A DNA stretch of 13,564 bases from NCBI GenBank assembly GCA_031288885.1, contig JAITQP010000247.1, positions 1 to 13,564 of the forward strand, given 5' to 3'. Under the pieces are notes generated by a model. The model saw only the letters and a program-made list of their open reading frames with translations. It did no database searches and was not told the DNA's origin. The stretch's first letter is position 1; each line of letters opens with the position of its first letter. The translations under genes were made by a program, and so were the position numbers. Origin of the DNA: Prevotellaceae bacterium (GTDB taxonomy: Bacteria; Bacteroidota; Bacteroidia; Bacteroidales; UBA932). Below, one piece after another: positions 6,434 to 13,564 of the stretch.

Positions 6434-7798
6434 ATGATTACGTTTAAAAACATAGACAAATTTTCGATACGCTACTTTTTGCTATACGTTTACGTGCGGT
6501 TTGTTTTCCGGCATATCTACCTGAAACAGTTTAAAGTAGTGGGACTTGAGAATATCCCCAAGCCCAATGAGCCGCTTCTTATCGTGTGCAACCACCAGAG
6601 CGGTCTCAACGACGCGCTGGCTATTCTGTTCATGTTTCGCGACTACCGCCAGCCGGTTTTTGTTGCTCGCGGCGATATGTTTCGCAAAACATTTGTATCC
6701 AAACTATTGCGCTTTGTAAAAATCATGCCTGCCTTTCGCTCTATGGATGGCGATAATCCCCTGCTCAACTATCAGTTATTTGACGAGTTTGCCGACGTTT
6801 TTGACAACCACCACACGCTGATGATGTTCCCCGAAGCGGGGCACGAGAGCACCTACACGCTGGGGCGTTTTCGCAAAGGATTTGCGCGGATGGCGTTTTA
6901 TGCCGAAAAAAGAAGCGACTATACGCTGGGGTTGAAGATTTTACCGGTAGCCAACCACTACTCCGGCTACTTCAACTTTCGCGAGAAGTTGGCTATAGTG
7001 GTGGGCAAACCCGTGGAAATTTCGGAGTATTTGCCGCTGTACAAGGAAAATCCTAAAAAAGCCGCGCTTACCCTTGCAAAGGATATGCGCGAGCGCGTGA
7101 ACGACCTCATGCTGAACATTAAAAGTCGCGAGCAGTATCCCATATACAATTTTATACGAGCGATTTACGAGCGTCGCTATGTGCAGCGCATGGGCTGGAA
7201 GGAGTCCTATTTTCCTAACATGCTCAGGGCAAGCAAGGTCATTATAGCGCGCCTTGAAAGTTTGCATTTGTCGAACTTAAAGCAGCAGTCGGGGCTTTTT
7301 GAAACGGCGCAGAGCTTCAAAGACGGACTGGAGAAGTTGCGCCTGCGCTCGTGGCTTTTTGAGTGCAAGCACAACGTGCGTGCGCTAATGCTACGTACGC
7401 TAAGTATGATTTGTTTGCTGCCGTTCTTTTGTTACGGCTATGTGCTCAACATCGCTCCATTCAATCTTCCACGCTTGATAACCAATAGAATAAAGAAAGA
7501 TATCATATTACGTCCAACCGTTGCGTTTGGGATTTCGGTATTTATAACGTTTCCAATCTGCTACTTTTTGCTTACGCTTGCCTGTGGGCTTGCCTCCGGA
7601 AGCGCGCTGGCTACGTTGCTGTTTTTCGCCTCCTTACCGCTGGGGCTGATATTTTTTGACGCCTACCGCAAGCACTACGTTAAGCTGCGCGGGCGCTGGC
7701 GGTTCTTTTTCCTCCGAAGGCAAAAAAATAAGCTGTTTGAGCAAACACATGAGCAATTTGTTCAAGTCATGGCGGAAATGGACGTGATAATGAGTTGA
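6434..7798 (+). CDS. PlsC-like glycerolipid acyltransferase with C-terminal membrane segments
   Basis: This is a membrane acyltransferase of the lysophosphatidic-acid/glycerophosphate type, expected to move an acyl chain onto a glycerolipid precursor. Of its 454 residues, about 35-230 form the PlsC-like domain. Motif I is CNHQSGLNDA (52-61), so His54 and Asp60 are separated by five residues rather than the usual four. The substrate-binding motif is MFPEAGHES (131-139), a variant of FPEGTRS, followed by RFRKGFARMA (145-154). ILPVANHYSGY (169-179) probably corresponds to motif IV. A helical linker (232-315) leads to hydrophobic segments at about 322-340, 362-386 and 388-409, then a very basic patch (411-432). 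The two-part layout resembles Bacteroidota proteins annotated as glycerol acyltransferase. The exact substrate cannot be read from sequence. It lies 21 bases after the protease gene. Confidence 0.85.
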   Translation: MITFKNIDKFSIRYFLLYVYVRFVFRHIYLKQFKVVGLENIPKPNEPLLIVCNHQSGLNDALAILFMFRDYRQPVFVARGDMFRKTFVSKLLRFVKIMPAFRSMDGDNPLLNYQLFDEFADVFDNHHTLMMFPEAGHESTYTLGRFRKGFARMAFYAEKRSDYTLGLKILPVANHYSGYFNFREKLAIVVGKPVEISEYLPLYKENPKKAALTLAKDMRERVNDLMLNIKSREQYPIYNFIRAIYERRYVQRMGWKESYFPNMLRASKVIIARLESLHLSNLKQQSGLFETAQSFKDGLEKLRLRSWLFECKHNVRALMLRTLSMICLLPFFCYGYVLNIAPFNLPRLITNRIKKDIILRPTVAFGISVFITFPICYFLLTLACGLASGSALATLLFFASLPLGLIFFDAYRKHYVKLRGRWRFFFLRRQKNKLFEQTHEQFVQVMAEMDVIMS

Positions 7799-7836
7799 TT
7801 ATTTTGTAGAATTGAAAATATAAATTTAGGTATAAA

Positions 7837-9078
7837 TTGCTTCTCCGTTCCGATATTAACCTCATGGCGCCTGTTGGCTCGTACGAATCGCTGGCGGCCG
7901 CTGTTCAGGCGGGAGCCAACTCCGTTTACTTTGGCGTTGAAAAGCTGAACATGCGGGCGCGCTCTTCAGCCAACTTTACCCTTGCCGACTTAAAGCAAAT
8001 TGTGCAAATTTGCAAGGAAAACGGTATGGAATCGTACCTTACGCTCAACATCATATTTTTTGACAGCGAAATTGGCGCTATGCGCAACATTGTGTCGGCG
8101 GCAAAGGCTGCCGGCATTACCGCGATAATTGCCTCCGACCAATCGGTGATTAGCGTTGCGCGCGAGGCGGGGGTTGAGGTGCACATTTCCACGCAGCTCA
8201 ACGTAAGCAACCTCGAGACCTTAAAGTTTTACGCCAACTTTGCCGATGTAATTGTTTTGGCAAGAGAGCTCAACCTTGAGCAGGTGAAGTATATTCATCA
8301 GCAAATTGTAAAGCAAGATATTCGGGGGCCGCGCGGTAATCCGGTGAAGATAGAAATGTTTTGTCACGGCGCGCTTTGCGTTGCCACCTCCGGAAAGTGC
8401 TACATGAGCTTGCACGAGAACGGTTTTTCTGCCAACCGTGGCGAGTGCCTGCAAAGTTGCCGCCGCTCCTACCTTGTAACCGAAAAGGAATCCGGTAAAG
8501 AGCTTGAAATAGACCATGATTACATCATGTCTCCTAAGGATTTATGTACGATTGGTTTTTTGGATAAAATGCTTGACGCCGGTGTTCGCGTTTTCAAGGT
8601 GGAGGGGCGCGCCCGCTCGGCGGAATACGTAAAAAAGGTGTGCCAATGCTACAACGAAGCATTTGAAGCAATTATTGATGGCAGCTATGCTAAAGAAAAA
8701 GTAGACAAGTGGCTATATGAGTTATCTACGGTGTTCAACAGAGGTTTTTGGGATGGCTACTACTTGGGTCAGCGCTTGGGCGAGTGGAGCAAAGCGTACG
8801 GCTCTAAGGCAATACGGCGTAAGCTCTATGCGGCAAAGGCTACCAACTACTTTGCCCAGCTAAATGTTGCTGAATTTTTAGTTGAAGCAGGGTCGATAAA
8901 AGTTGGTGATGAGGTGTTGGTTATAGGCCCCACGACCGGCGTGATGGAGCTATGCGTGTCGCAGCTGCGCGTGGATACGGGCGCGGAAGTACAGCAAGTT
9001 TCCAAAGGGCAAATCTTCTCCATGCCGGTTTCCGGCAAAGTACGCCGCGCGGACAAGCTGTACCTTTGGAAAAAATAA
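7837..9078 (+). CDS. U32 family protein (annotated peptidase; probable RNA hydroxylation enzyme)
   Basis: U32 proteins were first called collagenase-like peptidases, but characterised members (TrhP, RlhA) are needed to hydroxylate tRNA or 23S rRNA, so an RNA-modification role is more likely. The 413 residues start with the conserved LMAPVGSYESL (9-19) and continue through VYFGVEKLNMRAR (30-42) and EVHISTQLN (114-122). Residues 173-191 fit the PROSITE U32 pattern E-x-F-x2-G-A-L-C-x4-G-x-C-x-M-S, and further cysteines at 204 and 208 (RGEC, SCRR) complete the usual cluster. FKVEGRARSAEYV (253-265) is also typical. The start is TTG at 7837: the only ATG nearby, at 7864, would remove the first strand, and the in-frame TGA at 7813-7815 blocks anything earlier. 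AGG at 7828-7830 sits six bases before the TTG. The gene ends 15 bases from the convergent helicase gene. Confidence 0.92.
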   Translation: MLLRSDINLMAPVGSYESLAAAVQAGANSVYFGVEKLNMRARSSANFTLADLKQIVQICKENGMESYLTLNIIFFDSEIGAMRNIVSAAKAAGITAIIASDQSVISVAREAGVEVHISTQLNVSNLETLKFYANFADVIVLARELNLEQVKYIHQQIVKQDIRGPRGNPVKIEMFCHGALCVATSGKCYMSLHENGFSANRGECLQSCRRSYLVTEKESGKELEIDHDYIMSPKDLCTIGFLDKMLDAGVRVFKVEGRARSAEYVKKVCQCYNEAFEAIIDGSYAKEKVDKWLYELSTVFNRGFWDGYYLGQRLGEWSKAYGSKAIRRKLYAAKATNYFAQLNVAEFLVEAGSIKVGDEVLVIGPTTGVMELCVSQLRVDTGAEVQQVSKGQIFSMPVSGKVRRADKLYLWKK

Positions 9079-9093
9079 ATTTACAAGGATTTG

Positions 9094-11259
9094 TTATTGT
9101 TGCTGGCGTTTAAATTGTTGGTGTGCCTGTACGCCGCGGATTTCTCCGTAGGAGTATTTTTGGTTTAGCATTGCAACGATTTGCGTTAGGGTTTTTTGCT
9201 CTGCCGTTTTTAGGGTTGCTTCTATCTCGCAAATTTGCTCGTCGCTTAGCCACTTATGGATATCGAGGTCGCCGGAGGCTATCAGCTGCACAAAGTGCGT
9301 TTCTACGGTGCTCGTGGAGATGTTGCGCGTCTGCGCTATTTGCGCCATCGTTTGTCCGGCGTTGAACATTTCCAGCGTTCTTTTTGCCGAATCACCCTTT
9401 ACCGGCTTGTACTTTTCCTTGACAGACGCTACCTCTACCTCTTCACGCTGTGGCGGTTCTATTTCTACCAACACTATATCGCCGTACTTTATTACCTGTA
9501 CCTTTTTTAGCATAAGCAATATATCTACCTCTACCTCCATTAACTCTTTAAGGTACTCTTTTACCCTAACGGCTTTTTTGATTTGCGCTGCGTGGGCTTG
9601 CAGAGGTAGCAATATATCGCTGTAAATGTTGGGGTAAAAGTAGTTTGCAGCCTTTTCCACGCGCTGCTGCAAGGCTTGCGTGTCGCCGGTTTGTTGCGTG
9701 TAGGCAAGGAGCTTGTCCAGCACAGGAATAAATTTGTCGGCAACTTCCTTTAGCGAGTTAGCTTTTTGGTAGATTTGCAGCGACAGCTGTTGCGCCTTTT
9801 CCTGTTCCGGAATTTTTTTCGCCGGAACGAGGTCAAGAAATCTTCTGGTAGCGTTGACTAAAGGCAGAAAGTTGAATATTGCACGGATTTTTTTGGCGCA
9901 AAATCGCGGTTTTTCTATTAGTAGCGTTTGTTGAAGCGTACTAATGGAATCTTCTCGTTCTGAAAATTCTATAACGTTACTATCAGTGGTGATGCTTTCG
10001 GGCGTTATGCGCGATTGCAGCACAAGTCCGGCAAGGGCGGTGCAGCGGCTGAGCGCCACGTAAACCTGCCCGGGCGCAAACGCCTGCGCTGCATCGATAA
10101 TAACGCGGTCAAAGGTTAGCCCCTGACTTTTGTGAATGGTGATAGCCCAAGCAAGGCGTATGGGATACTGCGTAAACGAGCCGAGCACCTCTTCGCTCAC
10201 TGAGTTTTTTTCTTTGTTGAGCGAGTAGCGGATATTTTTCCATGTTTCGAGCCCGACTGTCAGCTCCGAAAAGTTGGGGTCTACCGGCTGCACCTTGATT
10301 TCCTTGTCGCTGATTTCCGAAACAACCCCCAGCATGCCGTTGTAATACTTCCGGTATTGCCCCGTATCGTTCTTTATAAAAATAACTTGTGCGCCCTTTT
10401 TCAGCACCAGCTCCATGTCGGTAGGCAGTGAATGGTCAGAAAAATCGCCGTCTATAGTGCCCCGATAGCGGAACTCCCTGCCGGTTAGCGCCTGCAGCTT
10501 TTGCATATTTATGCGGTCAACACGGTAGTTGTGCGTTGATAGCATGACGTAGCGTTCATCGTCCGAAGGTTTGAAGTTATACTTAAAGTGCTCATTTAAC
10601 ATGCCTATATCAATGCTGCTTAAGTTGCCGTGCCGTACTTTGTTGAGCAGGTCAATAAACTTTTGCTCCTTTTGGCGGTAGATTTTTTTCAGCTCAATAT
10701 GCAGCGGAGACGCTTTTTCCCAAACTTTGGAGTGAAAAAAGAATAAGCTTTGATAGTGCGGAGCCAACAGCCCCCATTCGTTTTCTGTTGCGACAGGCGG
10801 GAGCTGAAATACGTCGCCAATGTAGAGCATTTGCACGCCGCCAAAAGGCTGCATGCTGCTCCGGTAGCGCCGTAGCGAAGCGTCAACTGCATCGAGCAGG
10901 TCGGCGCGCACCATGCTGATTTCGTCAATAACCAGCGTATCAATGCTCCTCAACAAGTCGATTTTTTGCTTTGTCATGCGAAATCGTGCCGTGTTTTCGC
11001 TGTAGCCTACCCCCGGGATGTAGGGCTCAAACGGCAGCTGGAAGAGCGAGTGTAGCGTTACGCCGCCGGCGTTGATGGCGGCTACGCCTGTGGGCGCCGC
11101 TACCAGCAATTTTTTGTCGCTGTGCTCGCGGAGGAAGCGGAGAAAGGTGGTTTTTCCGGTACCCGCTTTTCCGGTAAGAAAAACATGCCGCGGCGTGTTG
11201 TTTATGAAGTCCAACGCCAGCTGAAATTCTTGATTGGAGAGGTCTGGGTTTGTCATCAT
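9094..11259 (-). CDS. PIF1/RecD-like superfamily 1B helicase with C-terminal HTH domain
   Basis: This is a predicted ATP-driven 5'-3' DNA helicase of 721 residues. Helicase motifs in order: LTGKAGTGKTT (28-38, Walker A), APTGVAA (55-61), LVIDEISMV (109-117, Walker B), IGDVFQLPPV (147-156), the Arg-bearing KKIYRQ (191-196), AITIHKSQGLTFDRVIID (372-389) and VYVALSRC (399-406). Residues 430-620 are a mostly helical linker. The end (about 622-715) looks like the HTH_40 type: TLEMFNAGQTMAQIAQTRNI (628-647), STSTVETHF (648-656), a ground seen also at the C-termini of some RecQ and PIF1 proteins. Bacteroidota carry this combination widely as AAA ATPase/HTH proteins. Likely roles are genome maintenance, such as resolving G-quadruplex DNA or R-loops, but no specific role is shown here. 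It lies 30 bases after holB; Met1 or Met2 could be the start. Confidence 0.92.
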   Translation of the reverse strand: MMTNPDLSNQEFQLALDFINNTPRHVFLTGKAGTGKTTFLRFLREHSDKKLLVAAPTGVAAINAGGVTLHSLFQLPFEPYIPGVGYSENTARFRMTKQKIDLLRSIDTLVIDEISMVRADLLDAVDASLRRYRSSMQPFGGVQMLYIGDVFQLPPVATENEWGLLAPHYQSLFFFHSKVWEKASPLHIELKKIYRQKEQKFIDLLNKVRHGNLSSIDIGMLNEHFKYNFKPSDDERYVMLSTHNYRVDRINMQKLQALTGREFRYRGTIDGDFSDHSLPTDMELVLKKGAQVIFIKNDTGQYRKYYNGMLGVVSEISDKEIKVQPVDPNFSELTVGLETWKNIRYSLNKEKNSVSEEVLGSFTQYPIRLAWAITIHKSQGLTFDRVIIDAAQAFAPGQVYVALSRCTALAGLVLQSRITPESITTDSNVIEFSEREDSISTLQQTLLIEKPRFCAKKIRAIFNFLPLVNATRRFLDLVPAKKIPEQEKAQQLSLQIYQKANSLKEVADKFIPVLDKLLAYTQQTGDTQALQQRVEKAANYFYPNIYSDILLPLQAHAAQIKKAVRVKEYLKELMEVEVDILLMLKKVQVIKYGDIVLVEIEPPQREEVEVASVKEKYKPVKGDSAKRTLEMFNAGQTMAQIAQTRNISTSTVETHFVQLIASGDLDIHKWLSDEQICEIEATLKTAEQKTLTQIVAMLNQKYSYGEIRGVQAHQQFKRQQQ

Positions 11260-11289
11260 AGAATAAATTAGTTAAGTTAAGAATCTTCC

Positions 11290-12435
11290 TTACTTCTTCA
11301 GCGGTACAATCAGCTTGACCAGCTTGAGGGCAAGGTCGGTAAAAATGATTTTCGGGTTGCCGTTTTGCCCAAGGTGCTGCAAGGCAAGGTTAAACTCTTC
11401 GTACAAGCGAAAGATGTTGTCGGGGTTGATAAACAGGGAGAATTTTGCGCTAAAATCCGCTTCTTCTCCAGCTAAGTATACTGCTTCATTCACCTGCTGG
11501 TTTAGGATAAAGTTTTCGCGTACCATTCGTTGAGCGTAGAGCAAAAAATTCTTTTGCCACTCGCGCCCCTGCCCCGCGATTTTTTCGGCTTGCTGTATGA
11601 GCAGGATTATATTTTCGGCTTTGCTGGCGTAGCTTAGGCGCATGAGCGTTGCAAATTGCTCAAAGTAGTCGCGCTTATCGTCGCTTTGTCCGGCTATGCG
11701 TCGCGCCTCCACCACGCTGCCGTTGGCGAGGTGCGCCAGCGTGCTCGCTTCAAGCTGAGGTAGATTGAACTCCCGCAAAATCATATCCGCAAGCGCGCTA
11801 TCGTCCACCGGAGGTACGCTCACCAGCTGGGTGCGCGAAAGAATGGTCTTGAGCATTAGCCTCGAATTTTCGGCAACGAGCAAAAAGAGCGTTTGCGCAG
11901 GCGGCTCCTCAATGAGCTTCAGCAGCTTGTTGGCGGCAACCGTGTTCATGCGCTCGGGCAGCCAAATGAGCATAATCTTGAAGCTTCCCTCAAAGGATTT
12001 TAGCGAAAGCTTGCGCATGATGGCTTCGGCCTCGTGCGTGCTGATGTTGCCCTGCTTGTTGTCGAGGCTGAGGCTTTCGTACCACGCCTGCTCGGTGATG
12101 TAAGGACTTTGGAGCAGCTTTTGCCTCCACTGCGCCAAAAACATATCGCTCACGGGGTTTTTTTCGCTTGATTTGGACGAATTGACCGGAAAGGCAAAGT
12201 GAAAATCGGGGTGTACCAGCTTATGCACCTTTGCGCAGGCGCTGCATACGCCGCAAGCGTCGGCGTCGGAGGGATTTTCGCACATAACGTACTGCGCGTA
12301 AGCCAGCGCCAGCGCCAGATTTCCGCTGCCCTCCCTGCCCAAAAACAGCTGCGCGTGGCTCACACGCCCCTCGCGTACAGCGCGTGCCAGCTTGTGCTTG
12401 AGCGCCTCATGTCCTATGACTTCGCTAAATAGCAT
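11290..12435 (-). CDS. holB: DNA polymerase III subunit delta prime (clamp loader)
   Basis: Delta prime is the fixed arm of the clamp loader that opens the sliding clamp for DNA replication. The 381 residues begin FSEVIGHEALKHKL (3-16) and SHAQLFLGREGSG (26-38). The P-loop position reads GREGSGNLAL: the Lys-Ser/Thr of a working Walker A is absent, as expected for this non-ATP-binding subunit. A zinc module follows, with C52, C61, C64 and C67, then HPDFHFAFPV (75-84). The AAA+ core includes FKIMLIWLPERMNTVAANKL (152-171), LLKLIEEPP (171-179) and ILSRTQ (198-203), in the place of the SRC motif. The C-terminal domain (about 250-381) is helical and fits the collar. It lies between the GNAT gene (30 bases upstream) and the helicase gene (30 bases downstream), so all three may share a transcript. 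A 15-base AT palindrome lies just upstream of the start. Confidence 0.93.
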   Translation of the reverse strand: MLFSEVIGHEALKHKLARAVREGRVSHAQLFLGREGSGNLALALAYAQYVMCENPSDADACGVCSACAKVHKLVHPDFHFAFPVNSSKSSEKNPVSDMFLAQWRQKLLQSPYITEQAWYESLSLDNKQGNISTHEAEAIMRKLSLKSFEGSFKIMLIWLPERMNTVAANKLLKLIEEPPAQTLFLLVAENSRLMLKTILSRTQLVSVPPVDDSALADMILREFNLPQLEASTLAHLANGSVVEARRIAGQSDDKRDYFEQFATLMRLSYASKAENIILLIQQAEKIAGQGREWQKNFLLYAQRMVRENFILNQQVNEAVYLAGEEADFSAKFSLFINPDNIFRLYEEFNLALQHLGQNGNPKIIFTDLALKLVKLIVPLKK

Positions 12436-12438
12436 GGG

Positions 12439-12453
12439 TATAAATTATTTATA
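12439..12453. repeat. AT-only perfect palindrome before holB
   Basis: TATAAATTATTTATA is a perfect inverted repeat with seven-base arms around one central base. It lies three bases upstream of the holB start codon, in the 30-base gap after the GNAT gene. As RNA it would make only a weak hairpin; as DNA it could be an operator half-site pair or chance in an AT-rich gap. No promoter consensus was found beside it. Confidence 0.5.
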
Positions 12454-12465
12454 GTTTCCGAACGG

Positions 12466-13564
12466 CTACATTTTGGGGCATCGCTTAAGCTCATTTTCCT
12501 GCTTTTCTTTGTCAAACAACAGGCGATAGGTGGCGTGCGTTTTGTAGATTTTGCCGCCCAGCTGCTGCTGAAATCGCATCATCGGGAGGTCGAAATCGCC
12601 AATCCACGTAAATTCAACGTCTTGGTAGGGAAACCCTTTGCGAAGGGCAACCTTGGCAAGCTCCACTACCAATGCTTCCTCTAATCCGCGCCCCCGAAAC
12701 TCGGGCACAATGCCGAACGCCAACCCCATGGCGCGCGTGCATACCTTTTTTACGCGCAGCAGATACCAAAATTTCAGCGCCTTGAGTAAGCTCAGCTTGC
12801 CGCCGCCCAAACGCTTCACCACCGCGTTGACTTCGGGGATTTGCAGGAGAAAACCCACAGGCTCGTCGTCGTGGTAGGCAAACAGGCTCAGCCGGTGGTC
12901 GATAATGGGCTTAATTGCCGCCAGCGCGGCGCCGGCTTGCTCGGGCGTCATTTGCGCTACGCCGGAGTGGTGCGCCCATGCGCGGTTGTAAACGCTGCAA
13001 AAATCCTGCGCAAATTGCTGCAAATTGCTGCTATTGGTGCGCCGGAACGTGTAGCGCGGGTTGCTCGCCACCCGTGCGGCTTCGGCGCGAATGCTGTCCG
13101 CTATGCCGTTCGGCGAAACCGGACGCAGGTACGAGTACTGGTAAAAGTAGCTCTTGAAGCCGTACGCCTCAAAAAAATCTTTGTAGTACGGTGGGTTGTA
13201 ATTCATGCCGTACGAGGGCTGCGTAAATCCGTCCACCAGCAACCCCCACCAGCGCTCGCAGCCGCCAAAGCTAACAGGCCCATCCATTGCCTCCATGCCG
13301 CGCACCTCCAGCCAGCAGCGGCATGCGTTGAACAGGGTGAAAGCGACCTCCTGATTGTTGATGCACTCAAAAAATCCCATTCCGCCCGTAAGCTGTTCGC
13401 TACGGCAAGCCGCGTTGGGGTTGACAAATACCGCTACGCGCCCAACCATTGCGCCCTCTTCGTCTTGCAGCATGAAGCGTGCCGCCTCGCCGCCGGTTTG
13501 CAGCAGCGTGTTTTTGGCGTAACAAAAAACGCGCTCCACGTCGCTATCCAGCGGATGAACGTAG
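12466..13564 (-). CDS. GNAT-fold N-acyltransferase-like protein, 5' end beyond the window
   Basis: The visible 365 codons belong to a Bacteroidota family annotated only as GNAT or hypothetical protein. Counting from an internal GTG at 13539, landmarks are GRVAVFVN (33-40), TGGMGFFECI (51-60), MEAMDGPVSFG (82-92), RWWGLLVDGF (96-105) and NYNPPYYKDFFEAYGF (113-128). The C-terminal half carries the acetyl-CoA-binding pattern FGIVPEFRGRGLEEAL (275-290). The frame stays open past that GTG to the window end, and the upstream codons read YVHPLDSDV, which fits the family's early motif better than a GTG start, so the true start lies outside the window with probably about 15-25 residues missing. Substrate and role are unknown. 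It is 30 bases upstream of holB and probably in the same operon. G+C is clearly higher here than in the left half of the window. Confidence 0.85.
   Translation of the reverse strand, partial: YVHPLDSDVERVFCYAKNTLLQTGGEAARFMLQDEEGAMVGRVAVFVNPNAACRSEQLTGGMGFFECINNQEVAFTLFNACRCWLEVRGMEAMDGPVSFGGCERWWGLLVDGFTQPSYGMNYNPPYYKDFFEAYGFKSYFYQYSYLRPVSPNGIADSIRAEAARVASNPRYTFRRTNSSNLQQFAQDFCSVYNRAWAHHSGVAQMTPEQAGAALAAIKPIIDHRLSLFAYHDDEPVGFLLQIPEVNAVVKRLGGGKLSLLKALKFWYLLRVKKVCTRAMGLAFGIVPEFRGRGLEEALVVELAKVALRKGFPYQDVEFTWIGDFDLPMMRFQQQLGGKIYKTHATYRLLFDKEKQENELKRCPKM

Noticed and set aside
7799..7806. TTATTTTG as a promoter box for the U32 gene
   Set aside because: It has one mismatch to TAnnTTTG and no upstream partner element; the short gap fits read-through from the acyltransferase gene.
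11386..12435. Missing P-loop lysine and altered SRC motif in the delta prime protein as signs of a broken gene
   Set aside because: Delta prime does not need ATP binding, the frame is intact over 381 residues, and this variant is what I expect in Bacteroidota.
9094..12435. Helicase plus clamp-loader gene as a possible phage-defence pair
   Set aside because: Both belong to core replication and repair families, the neighbours are housekeeping genes, and there are no mobile-element or defence-gene signs.
13537..13539. GTG as the start of the GNAT-like gene
   Set aside because: The frame remains open upstream to the window edge and the extra codons read YVHPLDSDV, matching the family's N-terminal region. 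The gene is simply cut by the window.

Overview
The window reads as an ordinary, gene-dense stretch of a Bacteroidota chromosome, probably Bacteroidales. The evidence is the set of families present: a DUF4271 membrane protein directly before a Bacteroidota-type uroporphyrinogen-III synthase, then rnpA, yidD and an S41 protease; a U32 protein with the MAPVGSYESL start; a delta-prime clamp-loader subunit with no P-loop lysine; and a PIF1-like helicase ending in a helix-turn-helix domain. Shine-Dalgarno signals are mostly weak, and one TAnnTTTG-type promoter box is present. The species cannot be resolved by reading alone. I see no tRNA, rRNA, CRISPR array, insertion sequence, phage gene, toxin-antitoxin pair or attachment site. 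No stretch longer than about 90 bases lacks a gene.

Left and centre, plus strand (32-9078): uvrC (nucleotide excision repair); a DUF4271 membrane protein; hemD with a long basic tail; rnpA (RNase P protein); yidD (membrane-insertion helper), which overlaps both neighbours; a secreted PDZ/S41 C-terminal processing protease; a PlsC-like acyltransferase with C-terminal membrane segments; and a U32-family protein, probably an RNA-modification enzyme, starting at TTG. Spacing is tight throughout. A promoter-like element at the end of uvrC suggests that transcription of the block from DUF4271 onward can start there.

Right, minus strand (9094-13564): three genes read leftward, a GNAT-fold protein cut by the window edge, then holB (DNA polymerase III delta prime), then a PIF1/RecD-like helicase with a C-terminal HTH domain. 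This block meets the plus-strand block tail to tail with 15 bases between the stop codons. holB and the helicase both act on DNA, as does uvrC, but there is no sign that the window forms one dedicated pathway.

The most unusual item is the last 200 or so residues of the hemD product. This is a Lys/Ala/Pro/Ser/Thr repeat tail like that of histone H1, with no Arg and no acidic residue in its last 141 residues, fused to an otherwise complete synthase. It has internal DNA repeats that suggest recent expansion. I found no credible new multi-gene system. The other findings are smaller points about start codons, gene overlaps, motif variants and composition.
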